Shown piece after piece: positions 48,698 to 61,545 of a stretch of DNA of 64,000 bases. Source of the stretch: Callaeas wilsoni (Eukaryota > Chordata > Aves > Passeriformes > Callaeidae); NCBI GenBank assembly GCA_013398955.1, contig VWPU01010319.1, forward strand, positions 1 to 64,000, read 5' to 3'. Position 1 is the stretch's first letter, and the number at the start of each line of letters is the position of its first letter. The notes under the pieces are model-generated. The model saw only the letters and a list, made by a program, of their open reading frames with translations, had not been told where the DNA came from and searched no databases. The position numbers and the translations under genes were made by a program.

Positions 48698-48819
48698 GGC
48701 TGCCCCTGCTGCCGCAGGGCCACCAGCCCCCCTGCACTCTGCAGCTGTGGGACCTCATCCCAAAAACCTCACCAGCTTTTACGCTGGGCAAGCAGCCAGT
48801 TTCCAGGAGGAGGCACCAG
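48698..48819 (+). other. Candidate plus-strand exon
   Basis: A long pyrimidine tract ('ttccttcaacccccacttt' continuing to 'cttcctcag', ending at 48,697) is followed by 122 bases and then CAG with GTGAGT (GT at 48,820-48,821). All three frames are open, partly because the segment is C-rich. None encodes a domain I recognise. Other acceptors at 48,717 and 48,744 are possible. Confidence 0.18.
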
Positions 48820-51800
48820 GTGAGTATTGCACTCTCAGTGAGGAGGATGAGGATTCCCCAGCCACGTGCCTACCTGAGCTTTTGCTCCTTAAAGCTTGTT
48901 GTGCTTGTGTCACTGCATCACTTAAAACATCCCTCTGGAAGTGCAAAAACTTAGGCAAAGGACCAAAGAATAGCACTAAACAATTATCACAATTACAACC
49001 AGCACAACCTGGGGGATCCTAACTTACATTTATACCCTTTTAACAGTCCAAATCAGGGTAAGAAAGAGAAAGTTTGGGGGTTCAAAAGGAAGGGAAATTA
49101 AAAATCAGCAGGTCATGATCACAATCAATATGCCAATATTTACTTCAAATTTAAATCTTACCAGGAGCCTCCAGGGAGCCTCTTGCTTTAGTTTCATGTA
49201 ATTCTGAGCATTTCTCTGTTTAAATATAGTTCACAGAAACTAGGAAATAAATAATTCAGACATAGTTGACTTTTTAATGCCTCTGTAGGATCACTAACAT
49301 CTTTCCTTTGATAACACTTTTGTTTTGCCTACCAAAGGTCCATCCTAAATGGGTCTGGTGAGACTCTATCCAAAGAACCAGAGCTTACAAGAAAAAACAC
49401 AGGCGAAAAGGCAAAAATCCAGCAGGAAAAAAAAAAAAAAAGGCTTATCCCAAAGGTAATAAGTATATCCCTCTGGCAACTCCATATAAGCTCTTCCCTT
49501 CCTTGTGAGCCTCTCCCTGCTGTATTTGCAGGGAGGGTTCGTCACTAAAGCCGAGGCAGGGATGGCTCATAATAAACAGCAGCTCCTTAGAGACCGTAGC
49601 CATGGCATGCGAGAGCTGTTTACCTGGCACCACAAGAACTATTCTGTTTGTCTTCAGATGTTCCTACAGAAACAGAAGGTTTTACACTCTGGTAAATAAG
49701 GCTCCTTCACCCCCAGGAAAGGTTGTTGTTTTGGTTTTTTTTTTTCCAAATGTGCTGCTCTTTCCGTTCAGCTGCAGAAAGCCCATTCTGTGATTTCTGA
49801 ACTGCTCCTTCAGCCGCCTCCCCAGGAGGACAGACTGCTTCTCAGTGCACGGAGAGACGGGACTTGCTGACAGCAGCTGGGGTGGTTGTTCCCAGCACCG
49901 ATCTGCCCATCACAGCCAGCATGAATCCAGCCTCTGCAGGACAGGGATGTGTCCTCCTGCACGGGACCACCTTCCCCAGGGACAGTTATCGTTGGTGTAA
50001 TGTGCGTGTAAGAAGTTGATTTAGAAGGAATAGGCTGTAGCTGGTAGTTTGAAATCAAATGACTCATACACCTAATGCTGTTGGTGCCTTTGATTGACTC
50101 AAATAGGAAAGATAGGGGCTCTGAGACCTTTGAGAGATGCTTTGAAGGTGGGAGGTCACTCTGAGGATCTGTTCCTGGGCGCAATAAGGAAAGGCCTTTG
50201 ATTTTAGAGGGATTAGAGCAGGGCACCTCCCTTTGCTGGAACAGTGTTTCTCCCCACCTGCCATAGCAAATATTTTGATTGCAAGAGCCAAAGCAATTGT
50301 GTACTTTATCATCTGCAATCCTATCCTCAAACTCCTTTCAGATCCGTCAGCTGCAGCTGGATGCTGCCATCAGCCAGGGTGACACTGGGCACAGCCACGT
50401 GCCCCAGGGCATATCCTGTTTCTCCTGAAGCAGACTGGAATGAGATGATTGTGCTTCAGGGCAAGCCTGTGTGCACAGTGGTGGCACCTCGAGCTGCTGA
50501 GATGACAATGTCCCTGACAATGTCCCCTCTGCATGCTGGGGAAGGCAGGGTGGCAAATTTAGTAGGAATTTTGTAATTAAACTCATACCTCTGGAGATCC
50601 TCTAATACCAAATTAACCCTGTCGGGAGGAATCCAGCCCTGAGCTGATTTATGGCGTAGTGCAGCGGGCTGTGTGGAGCGTGTTTGTTCAAATAACACCA
50701 GCCCCCTTTACCAAGCACTGTTTTATTTCTGGTGAAATTAAAACACAATTAGCAGGGCTTGCAGTTTTCTTAAATACGCCTGATCTTTGATGAAGTTAAT
50801 ATGAATGTCTGTTCAGTGTGCAAGTCAGTAAAGTGACACGTGGAAAACTGCACATTCTTGACTCAGCAATGCAGCTTGGAGGATGACTTCATGCCCCTGG
50901 ATGGGAGGATCAGCGTGCCAGATGCGCCTGGTGCCTGACCCCTTCACAGGCTCTGAAAGATCACACATCGCTTTAAAATGTCATTTCATGCATGCAGGAG
51001 GAAGAAAGAGAGTCTGATCTCGCTTCATGTTACTCAGCTGCCTGTTTAATTTTGTTAGGGTGGTGTGAATGTCTTAATAACATGAAGCAGAGCTCTGATC
51101 TCTGGTCTGGCTGCGTGTTTCCAATAGACACCCCGATGCCTTTTTCAGGGCCAGAGTGGGTAACAATCTGTCTTTTCTTGCTATTAATTAGAAGCTGTAT
51201 TTCATTCTGATTTTGACTGAGCCTCACAGTGTATCTGACAAGCTTGAAATCCTCACTTTCAGTCAGGCCTTGAATTCTGCTGAATTGTTTTTTTTTGAGG
51301 TAAAAGCAGCAAATGTGAGTATAGAACTAATACCTTTTAAAATTGTGATTGTATTTCTAAGCCACAAAAATTAGGTGGTAGTCAGACTTTCCTGCTCTTG
51401 ACCTCATTCTCTGTGGTAGACTTGAATGTCCTTTCTTTTTCCTTGCTTTCCTTTCTAACTGCTTGCTCCCAAAATCCTGCTGAAAAGAATTCAGAGAGTT
51501 ATCCAGGTCTCTGTAATAATCACGTTCCCATAGCAAATTATATAACAGAATTTTGTACACTTGTATTTTTTCCTCTCCTCCAGTGCATTCCACGCACCTA
51601 CACAGTCATGCTAATTAGATCATGTAATAAGCTTAAATGTGGCAAAAAATCTGTTCACAGGGGGTTGCAAGACAGCTGGACTTGGAAAGCAGCCAGTCAT
51701 TAATTTTGTTTTGTTTGAGAAAACCTAAAGGACATTATCTTACTGAAGAAGCAAACTTCATGTAGTAGGAGCTGTAATGTAAGTAGACAAATTATTTCAT

Positions 51801-53492
51801 TTAAATAGTCCACAGTGAACCCTGATGTAAAGGTTTCCTTATAGGAAAAAAACCCAAACCCGTGAGAGTTTTAAAAAGTCATTAAAAATTAAACTTAAAT
51901 TTAAAAAGCTAAATTAATGTTAAGTTAAACTTGATTAGTTTAGTTAAATTTAAGTAATCAAAACTAAATGAATGCTTATCCATAATGTATATTTACAGAA
52001 GAGTTAAGAAGTTAAGAACTTAACTTTGAGCTTCAGGTGTCTTTTAAATAAAAATAAGTGTCTGCATGAGATATGGTGAGAGATTCAATATGCATCTTAA
52101 ACAATTTTTTTTAATAGATTGTCTTAAACTGTGCCTAATACAGTAATCCCTGTATTTGTGGGGAAATACAGGAGGGTGAAAGCAGGACCTACTCTGAGAC
52201 ACCGCTTAGAGTGGCAACTTTACACTTGCACACCCATTTCTGGAGAAAGGAATATCTGTGAGTGCTCTGTCAGTTTGCTAACAGTGTTTACTGATACAGG
52301 GACTGCTTTCTTAATTTCAGTCCAGATGCTAAAAGTTTTGGCCGCTGTTGCGCTGAATCACGTTTGATTCTGTGGCTTTATTGAGTTGGTGCTGAAATAG
52401 AAGGCCAGTGCTTCTCCTGCTGCTGAGGCAGACGGGGAGCACTCCCAGGTGACTGCACTTGTGCAGAGCTAACGCAGGCAGTGACAAGGAGCTGACACAG
52501 CAGGGAACACGGGGAGAAGGAGCTGAGGCTGGGCAGTGGTGGCATGGTCCAGAAAACACCTAATTTCTTCGAAATACCATTAACAAAGCATGCGATAACT
52601 TCCAGCTATATTCCTGATCAACACTAGATGTTGCTGTGCTGCTACTCATATCAACTATACATTAGCAAGGTTTTTAAATGGTATTTACTGCAATTTCCTC
52701 TTTCCTGTTTCTGTTAGTCACTATATCCTGACACTATATGCTGGGGAAGTGGCTACTTTAATTACTTTTCCTTTGAAGTTTCAACTTTATTTGTATAATA
52801 TCGAGTTTATAATTCCCTCTCGAATGTACACGTAAAACTTTACAAGAAAAAGACTCTTCAAGTGAGACTATGAAGCAACTCCTATATGAATGTCAAATAT
52901 TTACTTAAACTCTGCTTCTGGATTTTTTGCAATCTGAGGGGAATGACATTGTTAACCGGATGATTCCGGGAACAGACTGACAGCTGCAAGGCCACGGAGG
53001 GAAGTTTGTTTATAAGGGGACAAAAAAAAATATAAAAAATAATTTAAAAAAATGTTTAGTCCTGCTGGCTTTCTACTCCCACGTGTTTGAGTGGGAGAAA
53101 GGACAAATCTTAGGACGTTGATTTCCCCATAGCAACAGAAAACGGAAATTACTTTAACCCCATCTAGTGACAGATGACTCATTGCTCAGCCTGCTGCTAT
53201 TTTCCAAGCACTAAAACAATACAGCTGCAAAGAAAAGGCCAGCCTGTATTATCTCATAGGCTGAGCACCAGGCTCGTGGGAGAGGGCAGTTCTCTCACTG
53301 CCTTTCTGTCAAAGAAAGGCAGAGCTGGAGCCTTTTGGTTGTTCTTTTATCGTGTACAGCAAATGTGCCCGTGTGCTCTCCATCCCTGCGCTGCTGGAAG
53401 GCAAACCCGGGCTGTCCCCAGGATGGAGGAGATGCAGCATGGGATGAGGTGCTGGTGCGTGTCCCGTTGCTTGGTCCTGCTCACTCCGGATA
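48820..53492. other. Non-coding interval; no gene recognised
   Basis: It contains a 15-A run (49,427-49,441) and an AT-rich palindromic stretch (51,880-52,026). The segment 49,000-49,480 has an A-rich, LTR-like feel, but I cannot identify boundaries or a family. CpG-containing, repeat-free parts at 50,580-50,720 and 52,560-52,850 could be conserved non-coding elements. Confidence 0.45.
51893..52026. repeat. AT-rich stretch with two inverted repeats
   Basis: ACTTAAATTTAA (51,893-51,904) pairs perfectly with TTAAATTTAAGT (51,944-51,955). Further on, AAGTTAAG-AA-CTTAACTT (52,009-52,026) is an 18-bp palindrome. The whole stretch reuses a 'ttaagttaaa' vocabulary, consistent with decayed slippage or foldback sequence. 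Confidence 0.8.
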
Positions 53493-53752
53493 TGGTGGAA
53501 TGGTTTGGTTTGAAAAGGGATCCCAAAGATCATCTCCTTCCAACCACAGGCAGGGACAGCTTCCACTAGACTGGGCTGCTCTAAGCTCCATCCATCCTGT
53601 CCTTGGAGGACACTTCCAGGGATGGGGCAGCCACAGCTTCTCTGGGCAACCTGTGCCAGGGCCTCACCACCCTTTTTCTACTCTATAGTCTAAATCTCTC
53701 CTCTTTTGGTTTAAAACTGTTCCCCCTTGTCCCATCTTGCACTCAGGGATCT
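53493..53752 (-). mobile_element. CR1 LINE fragment, minus orientation
   Basis: On the plus strand, the antisense CR1 order is clear: 'ggaatggtttggtttgaaaa', 'gatcatctccttccaaccac', 'tccagggatggggcagccac', 'agcttctctgggcaacctgt', 'ggtttaaaactgttcccc' and 'cttgtcccatc'. It is the best-preserved minus-oriented copy in the window. Sequence beyond 53,752 is too diverged to assign. Confidence 0.93.
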
Positions 53753-56700
53753 GACAGGACGTTGCCATGCTTTCAGTTGAAATACAGGAATGACTCGTTC
53801 CCAGATGCAGCCTGGTGAGGGGACAGCAGGGATGAGCAGGGTTGCCAGGCCCCTACGTATCAAAAAGATATCTGATGGCAGAAGTGCATTCTGTATTGCT
53901 GGGGAAGTCATAACAAATTCCCTCAGGAAATGCTGTAATAGGAATATTTGTCTTTGAAAGCTTATTATGGGTGAAAGGTTGGTACTCTCTCTTCTTGTTG
54001 GCTTTCCCAAATCCTAGTAAGGATTCTGTAAGGCTCAGAAGTGAGGCTTACTGAGCCTAAGGTACGTTTTGTGCATAAGATATTCCACCATGGAATGGGG
54101 AAGGTATTAATGCTACCCCTGAGATGATATACTGAATAACTGGTCAGTTAACATCACTTTATTCACCACAAACTGGGATCGGGCATCACAGTATTAGGAA
54201 ATCCAGGATCCCAGGAAAACTGTATGGTGGGATGGTGTCATGGGGTATGTGAATCATTTTCTTTCTGGGAAAGACATGCTGAAATGCTGGTACAGTAGCT
54301 GAGCCTTTACTCAATCTTGTCATTTGTATGCTGGTACAATTACCTTTCTCTTTCAAATAGCAGAAAATCGGGTCCACAAGGTTCTATTTGGACAGCGTAA
54401 TTACCAAAAAAAAATGGCTTCATTACCAGGTTGTTCTGGAAACCAAACTCCGCCTTAGTGGCACAAAGATTATCTTCCTGCAGGAATCAAGACATACCAA
54501 CATGAACGGCTGGCTAAACCCAGACCTTGAATGAGGGCTCCAGCAGCACACTGCTATCTGTTTGTTATCTGGGAACACCCTGGGGTTGGCTACAGCTGTC
54601 CCAAAGCCATTGTGCCAACAGCAGCTGGACCAGGCTGCTCAGGCCAGCGCTGATTTATGGAGAATGAACCCCCCGTGTCCTGTCGGGAGGCGCGGCTGGG
54701 CTGCGAGGTGTTGTCTTCTTCTGATCCTTTCCTTGCAGTTCTGCTCTGTGCTCTCCTACAACACCAAATGTCCCCTCCCAAAACTGCAAGAGCCCTGTGA
54801 AACTGCCAGCTGTGGGGAAGGAGAACCAGAGGTCACCACATCTTACTCTTGAAACAGAAATTATGTCTGTTCCTGTCTAAACTTACAGCAACCTAGTAGA
54901 TCCAGAGAAAGATGTGGGAAATCAGATTAAATTCCATCTTTTGAGACTCCATCCATCAGCATTCTGGTTTAGAAGCCCCTGAGTTATGGCACAGAACCAA
55001 AAGACTGTTCCTTTCAGAGGAGAAGCTATTGCCAAAATGTCCATGTAGAAAATGGGAATAAGAGTTCTAATATAGATTTTTCTACTTTAGTGTTCTCTCT
55101 AATTCTTTACCTAGAAAATGGCTATAGTACCTGGAAAAAAAATTTAAAATTGTATTTTGCTGCTTAAGGGGGAAAGAGAATTAAATTTGTAAAAGTGGAA
55201 AATAATGTTAAGAGGCCTTTGTAGGGCTATGGTTCTGACTGCTGGTGTCAGCTTTACTGCCAGTATGTGCAGATGGTAATGAATGAGCTACCATCAAACT
55301 TCTGTTATTGTCCTAGGCCTCACTCAGCTCATAAATGTCTTCACTGGTTATTACTGCCAGTTATTTAGCATTCAGCTGGTGAGTGCAGTACACCCATTGA
55401 TGCTGCACCCCAAAGCAGCAGAGCAGGGTGAGTAATGGCAGTTTTTCAACCAAGCCCTCTAACCCAGCTCAGAGAGGCCGCAGAGGATGCGCTGCAGCAG
55501 CCACACGCGAGCCAGCGTCACTACCGAAACCGAGCCCTCCCCAGCTGAGCTGCTTGTACAGAAATATGACTTTCTAGTAACAGCCTGGGCCCCTGGGACC
55601 TGTAGAGCACGGAGCCAAAGCCAGGCACAGCCCCAAGGGTGACAGTGTGCAGGGCTGGTGGCTTGTAAGTGGGCTTGAGCAGGGTGATGGAAGGTGGTGG
55701 ATCTCCCCCTGGGCTCCAGGACTTTTGGATCATGCATTTGGGCTTTCCACAGAACATGCTGTGTGGAATTTTGCATAGCCAGAGGACAGCAGTTTTTCTC
55801 ACAAAGACATAATAGTCTTTTCCAGAATAAGAATATGACTTTCCCTATAACAGCATTTAAAGCTGTGGGTAAGCGCAGTGTTTGCTCTCCGATTTACCAG
55901 CCTGACGCCTGTGCTGGGTTCAGTTCTTCAGTCGTCCATAGAAACACTTCCTCTGCCTCTTTCAGTCTGCAAACACTGCGGTGGCTTTTGGAAACCACAA
56001 ACAACCGCTGTGCACTTTCTGTCAGTAATTCTTCGTTCGTACCAATGGGTTCTTCTTCCAGCTCTATCTGTATTTCTGTGTACTGCTCTGCCTTGAATCT
56101 CACCCCCAGGCAAAAGCAGCAGGAAGAGCAGCTCTTCTCCTCTGCCGGGCTGGTGCAGCGTGGGGTCCAAACTTTTCATCTCCATTTTGCAAACCTACTT
56201 TCTTCAACTCTAGCAGAATATTTTCATGCCTGTTAAGCCATAAGGGCTCAGCTGTGCACAGCTCTCTGGCCAGCCAATGCTCTCTCCTCAAGCAGCCTTC
56301 AAACCTCCCATGGAACCCCAAGGCTAGTTTCCCTATGACTAGAGACTCCAAGAAATACCACCCTTTTCCAATTCTCATCATGGCAGAAAGAGTTTCATTC
56401 TTGGTATCTAATTCTCCTAAACATGTTCAAGTTTTCCTACTGGAGCTTGCTAATTTCCAAGCAGAGTTGCCTATAAAAATTGCCTTCGATTTCCACACAT
56501 TTTCCCTTGCACTGGAGCTATGGAAACAGCTGCAGGCTGCCAGCTTTCCCAGCTCACCTTCCCGGGAAGGCTGCAAATTCGTGTTTCCTGGGACTACAAT
56601 TCCCAGAAGACAATTTATCTTCCCCCAAACCAGGAACCAAGGCTCGCTGGGTCTGTTGCATCTTTCAGAAGGCTTCCTCCTCCCATGACTGAGGAAGGGA

Positions 56701-58760
56701 CGAGTCAAACTGGGAGCAGGAGGGGAATGTGGTGGGGGGCAAAGAATCCTACTCATCACAGCTCCTGCCCAGTCACAGCTCTGTGCAGAGTCAGGGAGAG
56801 CATCTGAGGTCAATGCCTGAGGGCACTGCGTCCACTTCCATAGAACTACAACAACCCAAGCAAAAGTGGTGATTAAAGGACTGGCTGGTGTTAAATTAAG
56901 TGTTTTAGGGACCGCGTGAGAATGTTAGAAATGCTCTCCTCAGCTGTGTGTCTCCACAGAAGCAATATTTCAGCTTCTGTTCTTAAGAGACCACACAATC
57001 CTCCTCTGTAGCCTCTGATCAGACACGTTTGTGGTTCCTGCTGGAACGGTGATGCCAAATGCCCCACTGGCTTCCTCCTCCCAGGGGAACAGTCTTAGGA
57101 AAGATTTTTGAAGGAGGGATTGAACTCCCTGGCCCTAAACAATCTCCGTATTGTCCCACGTGATGTGACTCAAAACCATACTTGGTCACTTAACAACTCT
57201 TAGTGTTCCTAATTAAAACCAGCCTTTGTCCAGACTACCATTGTGTGAGTGCTGTCTCCATCAGCAAACTCAGTAAGAGTGGTACCACCCTACACAACCC
57301 TATTTGACTGGGGGGGCTGTAATCTCCTGAAGGAATCCCTGGGTTTTGCAATCAGAAGGCACAGGTGTTCCTTTTATAAAATCCTTCCAAAGTCTGCTTT
57401 TGACTGAAAGCTCACAACTTTGTCTGGAGTCACAAGGAGCCTCCCAAAAATCAGCGGCGTGTGTCACTGGCAGGTTAAAAGGTTCCAGGCTGGTGTTTGC
57501 AGTGCAGAAAGGCCAGGCTGGGTTTTCAGCAAGCCAGAGGAGTTGGGTAATGAGCAGCATCATGTGTCCAGTGCTTTAAAAACGCAGTGGGATTTGGGGT
57601 GAAAACACAAAAAAGTCAGTTCTGGTGTTTCACAAGGAGGGTGCTTGTCCCTGTGTGCACAAGGCAGGATGACTCAGCTGCTCACTGACAGCAAGCCTGC
57701 TGAAACAAATACGGACCTTCAAATAGTCCTATCGCTAATATAAATACCAACCTGGGTGCAGTAAACCTAACCTTTGCCTTTTTTTTCTCCACTACTCTGT
57801 TTCCAGATCTCTCCCAGGGGATCTCAGCATCCCTCTTCATCCTTACTGGAGCTTAAGGGGAGCTTTGCTCTGTGGGTTCAGCCCATCAATAGAAAAAGAA
57901 AATGGAAAAGAAAGGCCATTCAGAATAAAGATTAGACAACCTTCCCAACACCTAGATTGAAGCACTTCTGAAGAGTTTATAAGAAATATTCCCACTTGCC
58001 ACCTGTTTGCACAGAAGTCAATATTTGGACAGCTAAATATGCCACAACTGTGTTGCTCAGTGACCGTGGAGTGTGCTCCCTTCCTGGTTTGTTCTTAGGA
58101 AGCCTCCTGGCACTGGCTGTGTCCTGTGGGAGCAGATGCTGTGAGCACCTGGCTCCCCTGGGACCAGACAGGCGCCAGAATAAAAACAGAGCCATCCTGT
58201 CAAGATATTTTAGCAAATTTGAAACACCCCAGTGGTTTCATACCAGAGGAGCACACTGTAGCTGGGCTCAGTGTTCTGAGCCAGCACTTGCAGTCCTGAA
58301 GCACCTTTTCCTCAGCCTTCACTGTCCCTCACTTGCCTGCCTCTATTCAACCACTTTTAAAGTAGTATGAGTGCCCTCACAGCACAGATCTATCAAAAAT
58401 GATGAAGAATGGCTGGCTAGGGTCCTGGCTTTGCCTGGTTTTCTGAAAACTGCAGGAGATTTTTCCTTTCCATTTAGTAAGGTTAAGATGCAGGAATATT
58501 ATAGAGTTTTTTTTCCCGAGCTAAAAAAGTCACTTCTTCCTACATTTAAAACAGTAAGAATTGAACTACTTATCATAAAAGAAGAAGAAAAAGGCCATGA
58601 GCTACTTGCTGTTTGGTCCTTCCGTGTAACGCCAGAGTGACGTGTGAAAGAGGAAGCGCCTTGGAGATGGAGCTGCTCCAGGCGATCCCGCGCTGCTGCT
58701 GGCGTGTCCTCACTCGCTTATCTCTCCACTTCACCCACTCGTGGGGCATCTGCATCCCAG
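53753..58760. other. Non-coding interval; no gene recognised
   Basis: The longest frame is 180 codons on the plus strand at 55,694-56,236, without domain, splice or codon-use support. G-tracts occur at 56,705-56,740. No transposon was identified. Confidence 0.5.
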
Positions 58761-58918
58761 AGCAGCGGTGCTGCCTCAGAGGTCCTCTCTGAAGGGCTCC
58801 AGACACAGTTGTGTCCACGGCACAGTGCTAGGATCTCACGGTTTCCCATGGATTAATGCCCAAGCACTGCATTCACATCATTCCTGGAGGCTTTGGAGGG
58901 AATTCAGTTCAGATCCAG
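58761..58918 (+). other. Candidate plus-strand exon ending at a consensus donor
   Basis: The right end is CAG followed by GTAAGTG (GT at 58,919-58,920), a full-strength U1 site. A plausible acceptor ('ggggcatctgcatcccag') ends at 58,760. One frame (starting at 58,762) stays open for about 52 codons up to the donor. The peptide is not recognisable. A non-coding exon is at least as likely, and a chance pairing cannot be excluded. Confidence 0.2.
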
Positions 58919-61431
58919 GTAAGTGCTGGCTGGTTGGAACAGACGTTTGCTGGGGCTGGCTCAGTGGGGTACTTGTTGATGGCATGGTTCATTTTGGGAA
59001 TTCCACAGGCAGTGGGAGAAAGTGATGTGAAGTTGTCCTCTGCCTCGTCAGCTTGATTTCATTCCTTACTCCAAAGTGTAGTTTTGCTTTAAATGCGGGA
59101 GGAACAGCGCTGCCAGGAGATAAGGGTGTTCGGATCTGGGATGGGCAGTTTGCTCACGGCAGCCCTTGGTTTATTAAGTCAACACCAAACACTGACCTGC
59201 AGCTGTGAATCACACCCAGCAGCAGCCTCCGCTCCCCTAAACCAGCCTGGAGATGTTTGGTTATGGGGAGAACCCAAAGATTTGGAAACAGGTGCCCTCG
59301 GAAGCAGCTTTTCAGTTATGCATTAATGCAAATTCCAAGTAAACGCTGGTCATTTGCATAAGGACCTGCCTGGAGAGATGCCAGGAATGTTGGTGTGACC
59401 CCCAAATAAATGCCAGCCCCTTCATGAGCACAGAAACCTCCCGTGTCCTCAGCTGGAAACTGAGGGCTGTGGAGCAGATTCCAACCAAACCCCTCTAATT
59501 CATGTCATCTACCTGCACGCAGGAGAGCCAGAAAATTCCAGCAGTGACCTTCCTCTGGCTTCTCTGAAATAATTGGGTATCCAGGTATGCATTAGGGACT
59601 GACAGAAAGTTAAAAACCAAAGACAGTTAGTAAAAACCAAAGTAAAAGCCAAGCGGCCCATTTCTGGGTGCGCGTTACCAGCTGCTGTATGTGATACTTA
59701 CAGTTAAATTGCTGAAGAACCGGTTCTGGGTCAGGTTTATGTTCCCTCAGTAAGTGTGGCAGAGGGTAAAATGGGAATCTGGCACTTCAGGGCTACTTTC
59801 ATTTGAAGGTTTAATAAAAACTAACACCTCTGAGGTTGTGCCACTGGCTTGTCGGTTTGTTACTGTTCTTTGTGTATTAATAATTGCCAGAAATCTACAG
59901 TGGAACACTGATTGGCAGCTAAGGGGGTGCAAAAACTAGGTGAAATGCAAAAATTGTCAATTTTTTTCTTTAACTTTTCCCTCTCTTTAAAGAGGACCTG
60001 ATGGGTTAGCTGGGCAAATGGGCATTTCACTCACATGGGTAAATACCCTCCTGCTCTACACACCGATCCCAGCCCCACCTCTGCCCAGCTGTTGCCTTCA
60101 GAAAGGCTTCCACGTGAAGGCGACTCACCCCGTGCTGTACACTTGGGTGTTTGTATCTGCCAAGCATGCTGAACTTTGTAATGCTCTGCTCTTCCCAGAT
60201 TTATGGATGGAATTAAAGGAAGGTGAGCATATACCCCCAGCCGTGCTCTTCTGAGGGCTGTGCAGCTCCTGTGCTGGTGAGTACAAACAGAAATGATTGA
60301 CTGGACTCTGCTGGGGCTTCATATGTCAGGTCCTTTCTTTAATTGTTTTGTGGATTTTGTTCTTCACTTGTTCTTCCTTTTCCAGTTTTCACCCTATGGC
60401 AAAGCCTGCTTTTACATGTTTTATTTGAACTGTGCAAAACAACTGGAAGTTGGGGAGGAAAAAGAGGACTAGAAAATTATGCTACTGGTTTTAGTGGAGG
60501 GCCTGAGCAAACTGGGAGCAGAGTGTGGGGAACTGGGACTGATGGCAGCTTTGAGATTGGTCTAAACTCTGGAAAGGCAGCGCTCAGTGTTTCTGATGGC
60601 CTTTTTTGCATGTGTGCTTGGCAAATAGGAAAATTACTTTTTTGAGACTAGCTTTATGCTTCCTGATGGATTTTCAGCAGGAAAAAGAAAACGTTTCTTC
60701 ATGGGCCTTGTGTTTGGGAGTGGGATCTGCTCCATCCCATGTTCTCCTTCCCTGTGTTGTGTGGTGCCATGGCGTGTCCAGTGGGTTTTTCCAGCTCATG
60801 GTGTGTTAAAAGTTTCATGACTCATTCAACCTCATTTTTTTCCTATTGCAATCCATCCAGTGGGCCACCACATAAAAATCCTCTTTCCTGTGGCCTCCCT
60901 GCCCCTGGGCTCCCAGTGAGACAGTGTGAGCAGCCTCGTGGGAGTCAGGTTGGTGGCTGGAGGGGACAGGGCCATCCTGGCTGCTAAAACCCATGGCCCC
61001 AGCACGGGGACTTCAGCAGAAGCACTCACTGCTGAGCATGGGAAGGAGCAAGGTCTGGGAGCTGCCTGTGGCTCTCCAAACTCCTCTGAGTGAGTCAGGT
61101 TCTGATTTACAGGAGTCACACGCTGGGGGGACACTAAGGCAACAATAATCATTGGTAAAACACGGGCTCTCCATCGCCAGCAAGGCCAACAAAGTTTTGA
61201 ACAGGAAAGTTTTTAAAGTTTTAACATAGCTCAGATAAAAAAGAAAACAAGTGAAAGCAGCTGCATTACTGATCTCTGGGTGACAAGTGGCTGTCTCAGC
61301 AGGACTGCAGGTGAATTTGGAGGGTTTAAGAGCAGAAGCAGCAACTCCTTTATCTTGTTTGACCATGTCTCTACCAGATGCAGTTGCAGATTTTCCCGAT
61401 ATTTTTAAGTTTTTCAGCATGAACACCAGAA
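58919..61431. other. Non-coding interval; nothing recognised
   Basis: Only chance frames are present. No repeat family was identified. Confidence 0.5.
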
Positions 61432-61545
61432 TAAACTATTCTGATCATCTAGTCTGACCTGCAGTGTCAGGGGAACCACAGGATTTATGGTTTCCTTGAA
61501 CCAGTGTAGCCTTTGGAAGGAAAAAACCTCCTGTCTTTAATGAAA
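61432..61545 (-). mobile_element. Ancient CR1 fragment, minus orientation
   Basis: 'gatcatctagtctgacctgc' followed by 'ggaaccacaggatttatgg' and 'ccttgaaccagtgtagc' matches the antisense 3' region of old CR1 subfamilies shared with crocodilians and turtles. It is strongly diverged and the right end is approximate. Confidence 0.6.

Noticed and set aside
49000..49480. Possible solo LTR or ERV fragment
   Set aside because: No TG...CA termini, primer-binding site, polypurine tract or target duplication could be identified.
55694..56236. 180-codon plus-strand frame with opposing minus-strand frames
   Set aside because: Serine-rich without domain or splice support; consistent with chance.
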